Shown here: one piece after another, positions 60,156-64,000 of the stretch
How positions within the stretch are numbered: the first letter of the stretch is position 1
How the letters are laid out: each line of letters begins with the position of its first letter
NCBI RefSeq assembly: GCF_014212135.1
Contig: NZ_JACJVQ010000028.1
Coordinates: 1 to 64,000 of the forward strand
Reading direction: 5' to 3'
DNA length: 64,000 nucleotides
Source: Cohnella thailandensis
GTDB lineage: Bacteria; Bacillota; Bacilli; Paenibacillales; Paenibacillaceae
Translations under genes and position numbers: made by a program
The notes under the pieces: generated by a model
Told to the model about the DNA's origin: nothing
The model's database searches: none
What the model saw: the letters and a program-made list of their open reading frames with translations, nothing else

Positions 60156-61031
60156 TTAACCCTTCACCGCGCCGAGCATGACGCCGTTGACGAAGTAGCG
60201 CTGCAGCCACGGGTACACGAGCAGAATCGGCACCGTGGCGAAGATGACGCTGGCGGCCTTCAGGCTCTCCGGCTGAAGCAGCTGCGTTCCGTTGGCGCCT
60301 TCGAGCTGCATCAGGTCGCTGACCATGTTGTTCTGCACGAGCTGGTAAAGCTTGAGCTGGAGCGGGTACAGCTCCGGGCTGGTAATGTACATGAGCGTGT
60401 CCTGGAAGCCGTTCCAGCGTCCGACCGCGTAGAAAAGGCTGAGCGTCGCGATGACCGGCATGGACAAAGGAACGATCAAGCTGAGCAGCGAACGGAAGTG
60501 CGAGCTGCCGTCGATCTCCGCCGATTCCTCCAGGCTGTCCGGGATGTTCTGGATAAACGTGATCAGGATGATCAGATAGAACGGGCTGATCAGGCCGGGC
60601 AGCACGAGCGCCCAGATGCTGTCGAGAATGTGCAGGTTGCGAACGAGAATGTATTCGGGGATGATGCCGCCGCTGAAGAACATCGTGATGATGATGAAGA
60701 ACATGACGGTCTTGCGGCCCTTCAGCTTCATCTTTGATAGAGGATAAGCCGCGGCGAGCGACATCGCCATGCAGAACACCGTGAACAGGACGGTGAGCAG
60801 GATGGTGAAGCCGAGCGACTTGATCATCGACATGTCGGTGATGACCTGCTTGTAGGAATTCCAATTCATCTCGACGGGCAGCAGGCTGACTTCGCCTGAG
60901 TTGATGGCGCGGGCCGAGCTGAGCGAGATGGAGACGAGGTGAACGAACGGAGCGAGACAAAGCAATACCAATAGAAACAGGACGATAATATTGACCGTAT
61001 CGAACAGACGGCCTCCTTGACGAGCTTTCAT
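60156..61031 (-). CDS. Carbohydrate ABC transporter permease (LplC/YtcP type)
   Basis: This 291-residue protein has about six helices, the EAA-loop SLEESAEIDGSSHFRSLLSLIVPL and C-terminal QRYFVNGVMLGAVKG. The start ATG 61031 has AAGGAGC upstream; a 12-residue longer reading frame lacks a ribosome binding site. It is the second permease of the third importer. Confidence 0.9.
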   Translation of the reverse strand: MKARQGGRLFDTVNIIVLFLLVLLCLAPFVHLVSISLSSARAINSGEVSLLPVEMNWNSYKQVITDMSMIKSLGFTILLTVLFTVFCMAMSLAAAYPLSKMKLKGRKTVMFFIIITMFFSGGIIPEYILVRNLHILDSIWALVLPGLISPFYLIILITFIQNIPDSLEESAEIDGSSHFRSLLSLIVPLSMPVIATLSLFYAVGRWNGFQDTLMYITSPELYPLQLKLYQLVQNNMVSDLMQLEGANGTQLLQPESLKAASVIFATVPILLVYPWLQRYFVNGVMLGAVKG

Positions 61032-61082
61032 GCCTTCATGCTCCTTTCCGATATGCGAGAGCCGCATGGATGCCGCATTCGA

Positions 61083-61985
61083 CTACAGAATGCTCTGATC
61101 CGCCAGCTTCTTGGAGACGTAGTTGGATCCCAGGACGAACACGAGGCCGACAACGGCTTGGAACAAGCCGACGACGGTTGCCAGCGTATATTGGCCGGAC
61201 TCCAGGCCGACCCGGTAAACGAACGTGCTCAAGACGTCGGAATATTCGCGTACGGTGGTATTGCCGATCACGTACGGCCGGTCGAAGCCGATCGAGATCA
61301 TATGGCCGATATTGATAATGAGAAGGGTCACGATGGTAGGCTTGAGGCTCGGAAGCGTAATGCTCCAGATTCGGCGCATGCGGCCGGCGCCGTCCACCTC
61401 GGCGGCTTCGAACAGCTCGCGGTTGAGGCCGGTCAACGCGGCCAGGTAGATGATCGTGCCCCAGCCCGCGCTCTGCCACACGCCGATGGCGAGATACGTA
61501 ACGAGCCAGTAGTTCTTGTCGGTCAGGAACGGCACGGCGTCGAAGCCGAGCGACGTAATGACGTTGTTCAGCATCCCGGACTGGGTGCCGAATACCTGGT
61601 AGGCGATGCCGCCGATAATAACCCAGGAGATGAAGTGCGGAATGTACAGGATCGTTTGCGAGAGCTTCCGGAACCAGGCGGTTCTCAGTTCATATAGCAT
61701 GATGGCGATAAAAAGCGGAGCCGGGAACGAGACGATAAGGTCGAGCAGGTTGAGCATGAGCGTGTTGCGCAGCGTCTTGTAGAAGTCGCGCATCGCGAAC
61801 ACTTCGCGGAACGCGTCGAAGCCGATCCATTCGCTGCCGTTGATGCCTTGGAAGAAGTTGAAGTCCTTGAACGCGATAATGACGCCGTACATCGGACCGT
61901 ATTTGAAGATGGCGAAATAAAGCACGGGCAGGACGAGAAGAGCGTACAGCTGCCAATATCGGCGGATATATCGGGTCGCATTCAA
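61083..61985 (-). CDS. Polysaccharide ABC transporter permease (LplB/YteP type)
   Basis: This 300-residue permease has the EAA-loop RELFEAAEVDGAGRMRRIWSITLPSLK and the usual C-terminus GSNYVSKKLADQSIL. The ATG has AGAAGGAGGC upstream. It follows the binding-protein gene after a strong intercistronic hairpin. Confidence 0.9.
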   Translation of the reverse strand: MNATRYIRRYWQLYALLVLPVLYFAIFKYGPMYGVIIAFKDFNFFQGINGSEWIGFDAFREVFAMRDFYKTLRNTLMLNLLDLIVSFPAPLFIAIMLYELRTAWFRKLSQTILYIPHFISWVIIGGIAYQVFGTQSGMLNNVITSLGFDAVPFLTDKNYWLVTYLAIGVWQSAGWGTIIYLAALTGLNRELFEAAEVDGAGRMRRIWSITLPSLKPTIVTLLIINIGHMISIGFDRPYVIGNTTVREYSDVLSTFVYRVGLESGQYTLATVVGLFQAVVGLVFVLGSNYVSKKLADQSIL

Positions 61986-62024
61986 AGCGGTGAAGCCTCC
62001 TTCTGCTGGGGAGTGCGCCTAAGG

Positions 62025-62047
62025 AGGAGCCCGCAAGGCTCCTCCCG
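62025..62047 (-). terminator. Intercistronic hairpin after the third binding-protein gene
   Basis: GGAGGAGCC (62025-62033) and GGCTCCTCC (62039-62047) form a perfect stem. No T run follows. It resembles the hairpin at 6260-6292 and probably sets the binding-protein to permease ratio. Confidence 0.7.
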
Positions 62048-62069
62048 GACGCGCGGCCGTCAAGCCGGA

Positions 62070-63707
62070 TTATTTTTGCATATCGGCATACAGTTTCTTG
62101 CGCTCGTCGAGAATCGCTTGACCGCCGCTGGCCATGTAGTCCTTCAGCATCGACTCGTAAGTGGTCTCGAATTGATCCGGCTTCGCCATCGTCGTCTTGA
62201 CGAGAAGCTCTTCGAACTTGTCGAGCAGCGTCGTTCCGTACTTGGCCTGGGATTCGACCGGAACGTCGAAGCGGATCGGCGCGATCGTGTCGGTGCGGGA
62301 GATCGTCATCGCCTTGCGGGTCTCTTCCTGGTTCGCCTCAGGCATGCCCTTGACGTAAGCTTCGACGTTCTTGTCGGCGTCGCCGAGCGACTTGCCGTTG
62401 GAGATGATCGCCATGTCGCCTTGGTTGTAGAGACGGTTGCTGAATTCGGCCGGCTGATCGGCGATCGTGACCGGAACGCCGTCCACGAGGTTGTAGTTCT
62501 CGCCTTCGACGCCGTTCTGCATCCGGAACAGGTTGTCGCCGGACGCCATCCAGTCGAGGTACTTGACCGCTTCGGCCGCGTGCTTGCTCGCTTTCGGAAT
62601 CATGATGTACATGCCGACCGGCGCATACTCCGGCTTGGCATGCTTGCCTTCCGAGTTCGTGTAGACGTCGACGGAAGAGAGAACGGCCGTCGGAATGTTC
62701 GCCTTCAGCGTGTCGACCGTGCCGTCCTTGTAGAACGGGTTCATGTCGTCTTCGCTGTAGAAGCCGACGAGGCCGTTGGAGACGTCCTGGCCAAGCTTCG
62801 TCTTGTCTTCGTCGAGACCGAAGTCGGCGCTCATGAGCCCTTCGTTGTACAGCTTGTTCATGAATTGCAGCGCATCCTTAAAGCCCGGAAGCAGAACCGG
62901 GTAATCGCGGGAGCCAAGCTGCTGCGTGAGCGTGTACTTTTGCTCTTCCGTAGTCGGCTGGATGAACGACCAGATCAGCGGCTCGTATTGGGCCGGGGCG
63001 ATCGACATGCCGAGCGGGATCGCCTTGCCGCCGGTCCCGCCCGGATCCTTTTCCTTAAATGCTTTGAGCACGTCGTACAGCTCGTCGGTCGTCTTCGGTA
63101 CCTGAAGGCCGAGCTTGTCAAGCCAATCGGTTCGAATGAAGGAGGAGTACTTGCCCAAGTGGGTTCTCTTGGCCGGGATTCCGTATTGCGTCCCTTCGAC
63201 GACGCCGTAAGCGAGCGTATCTTCGCCGAGGAACGACTTCAGGTTGGAGCCGTATTGGTCAAGCAACTCACTAAGGTCGGTCAGGCCGCCTTGCTGCGCG
63301 TAACGGAAGAAGGTTCCGGAATCGTAGGTGAACACGATGTCGGGAACATCGCTGCCGCTCGCCATCAGAACGTTCAGCTTGTTGACTTCCTCGGAGCGCG
63401 GAACCGGCACGAATTCGAGCTTGATATTGTTCGGCGTGCCGAAGTTATCCTGAACGAACTTGGTTAGGTAGTTATTGGTGATGGACATGCCGTCCGGCGC
63501 GTTGCCCCGGTCGAACACTTCGACCTTCAGCGTCACCGACTTGCCGGATGGAGCGGAGGAGGAGCCCGACGTCGCGCTTGCGGTATCGCCGCCGTTGTTA
63601 TTGTTGTTGCCGCCGCATGCGGACAGCAGGGCCGTGCTTGCGAGAGTAAGCGCCAGCAGGCCGGCCGTCTTTTTGTGCATGCCGTGTTGGTTCAACTTCT
63701 TAACCAT
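62070..63707 (-). CDS. LplA-type extracellular carbohydrate-binding lipoprotein
   Basis: This 545-residue protein has a signal peptide with lipobox LLSAC (residues 27-31) and a Gly/Asn/Ser-rich linker. The mature domain has LGKYSSFIRTDWLDKLGLQVPKT, YEPLIWSFIQPTTEEQ and MYIMIPKASKHAAEAVKYLDWMASG, typical of LplA-type binders. It should supply the two permeases encoded after it. The ATG is preceded by AAAGGGGATG. No ATPase or two-component system for it lies within the window. Confidence 0.92.
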   Translation of the reverse strand: MVKKLNQHGMHKKTAGLLALTLASTALLSACGGNNNNNGGDTASATSGSSSAPSGKSVTLKVEVFDRGNAPDGMSITNNYLTKFVQDNFGTPNNIKLEFVPVPRSEEVNKLNVLMASGSDVPDIVFTYDSGTFFRYAQQGGLTDLSELLDQYGSNLKSFLGEDTLAYGVVEGTQYGIPAKRTHLGKYSSFIRTDWLDKLGLQVPKTTDELYDVLKAFKEKDPGGTGGKAIPLGMSIAPAQYEPLIWSFIQPTTEEQKYTLTQQLGSRDYPVLLPGFKDALQFMNKLYNEGLMSADFGLDEDKTKLGQDVSNGLVGFYSEDDMNPFYKDGTVDTLKANIPTAVLSSVDVYTNSEGKHAKPEYAPVGMYIMIPKASKHAAEAVKYLDWMASGDNLFRMQNGVEGENYNLVDGVPVTIADQPAEFSNRLYNQGDMAIISNGKSLGDADKNVEAYVKGMPEANQEETRKAMTISRTDTIAPIRFDVPVESQAKYGTTLLDKFEELLVKTTMAKPDQFETTYESMLKDYMASGGQAILDERKKLYADMQK

Positions 63708-64000
63708 GCGTTCATCCCCTTTTTCGTTATGAATTCAACTCTCGATCCGACTTTCGTGAATGCGGTTTCACTCGATCCGAATCGGAATGTCCCCAGTATG
63801 TCATCGCCGTAACCGAGCGGCAATAAACCAGTTTCCAATGGACAAACCGAAGCGGATAAAGCCCGCCGTTATGCGATTTTTGCCGAATGGACAGCACTGA
63901 ATTCCTACAATAAACCGGATTCGCAAGCCCGATAAATCGGGGCGAGATCCGGTCTTGGAATTAGATAGGGTTGGAGGGGATCATCTTCAGCTTCCGATAG
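63708..64000. other. Region upstream of the third importer, no gene seen
   Basis: This 293-bp stretch should contain the minus-strand promoter of the importer operon. No convincing -35/-10 pair, riboswitch or catabolite-repression site was recognised, and no coding frame is supported. Confidence 0.4.

Overview
The window looks like chromosomal DNA of a high-GC, spore-forming member of the Paenibacillaceae (Paenibacillus or Cohnella type). The evidence is the prfA-prmC-spoIIR-ywlC-mntP-ywlE-rpiB-ywlG-glyA gene order shared with Bacillus, the many YesM/YesN two-component pairs next to carbohydrate ABC importers, strong AGGAGG ribosome binding sites, and frequent TTG/GTG starts. No phage, IS element, tRNA, rRNA or CRISPR array was recognised.

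Layout. 1-4.6 kb: a 52-bp tandem repeat, a Rieske oxygenase, a divergent NCS2 nucleobase permease, and a FAD oxidoreductase behind a guanine-class purine riboswitch. 4.8-11.1 kb: a sugar ABC importer (binding protein, two permeases) with its own YesM-type kinase and YesN-type regulator. 11.1-12.04 kb: an AT-rich hicAB toxin-antitoxin island between two perfect 30-bp copies of a terminator hairpin. 12-16 kb: a DsbA-like oxidoreductase, an Rrf2 regulator plus thioredoxin, a lipoprotein, and a fused membrane/molybdopterin oxidoreductase. 16-19.6 kb: a coupled ECF sigma factor, membrane protein with a binding-protein ectodomain, and binding lipoprotein. 20-21 kb: ychF. 21.5-30.4 kb: a second, LplABC-type importer with a two-component system and a second binding lipoprotein. 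30.5-39.5 kb: a MarR regulator, then the translation/sporulation/one-carbon housekeeping block, with a ZTP riboswitch before rpiB-ywlG-glyA. 39.6-43.8 kb: a c-di-AMP riboswitch before a KamA-like protein without the radical-SAM cluster motif, then a pspA-DUF350-DUF4178-DUF4247 envelope-stress operon behind a sigma-W-like promoter. 44.4-53.2 kb: a LacI-family regulator and an inositol catabolic operon (iolD, E, C, A, G, B). 53.5-63.7 kb: a third importer with a GH88/GH105-like hydrolase, an unclassified toroid-like protein, a TIM-barrel isomerase-like protein and MgtC.

How the genes work together. Three importers, three or more sensing modules and the inositol operon point to a soil or plant-litter lifestyle based on plant polysaccharides and polyols. 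The most unusual items are: (i) three intergenic arrays of 51-52-bp units, different in sequence but each with a short hairpin per unit; (ii) the ECF sigma factor paired with a membrane-anchored binding-protein domain; (iii) the cluster-less KamA homologue under c-di-AMP riboswitch control; (iv) a guanine-class riboswitch with an apparent ON architecture; (v) a heme-b-like membrane domain fused to a molybdopterin domain through an internal Tat-like signal; and (vi) the hicAB insertion into a terminator. All functional statements are inferences from sequence, motifs and context; no database search was run.
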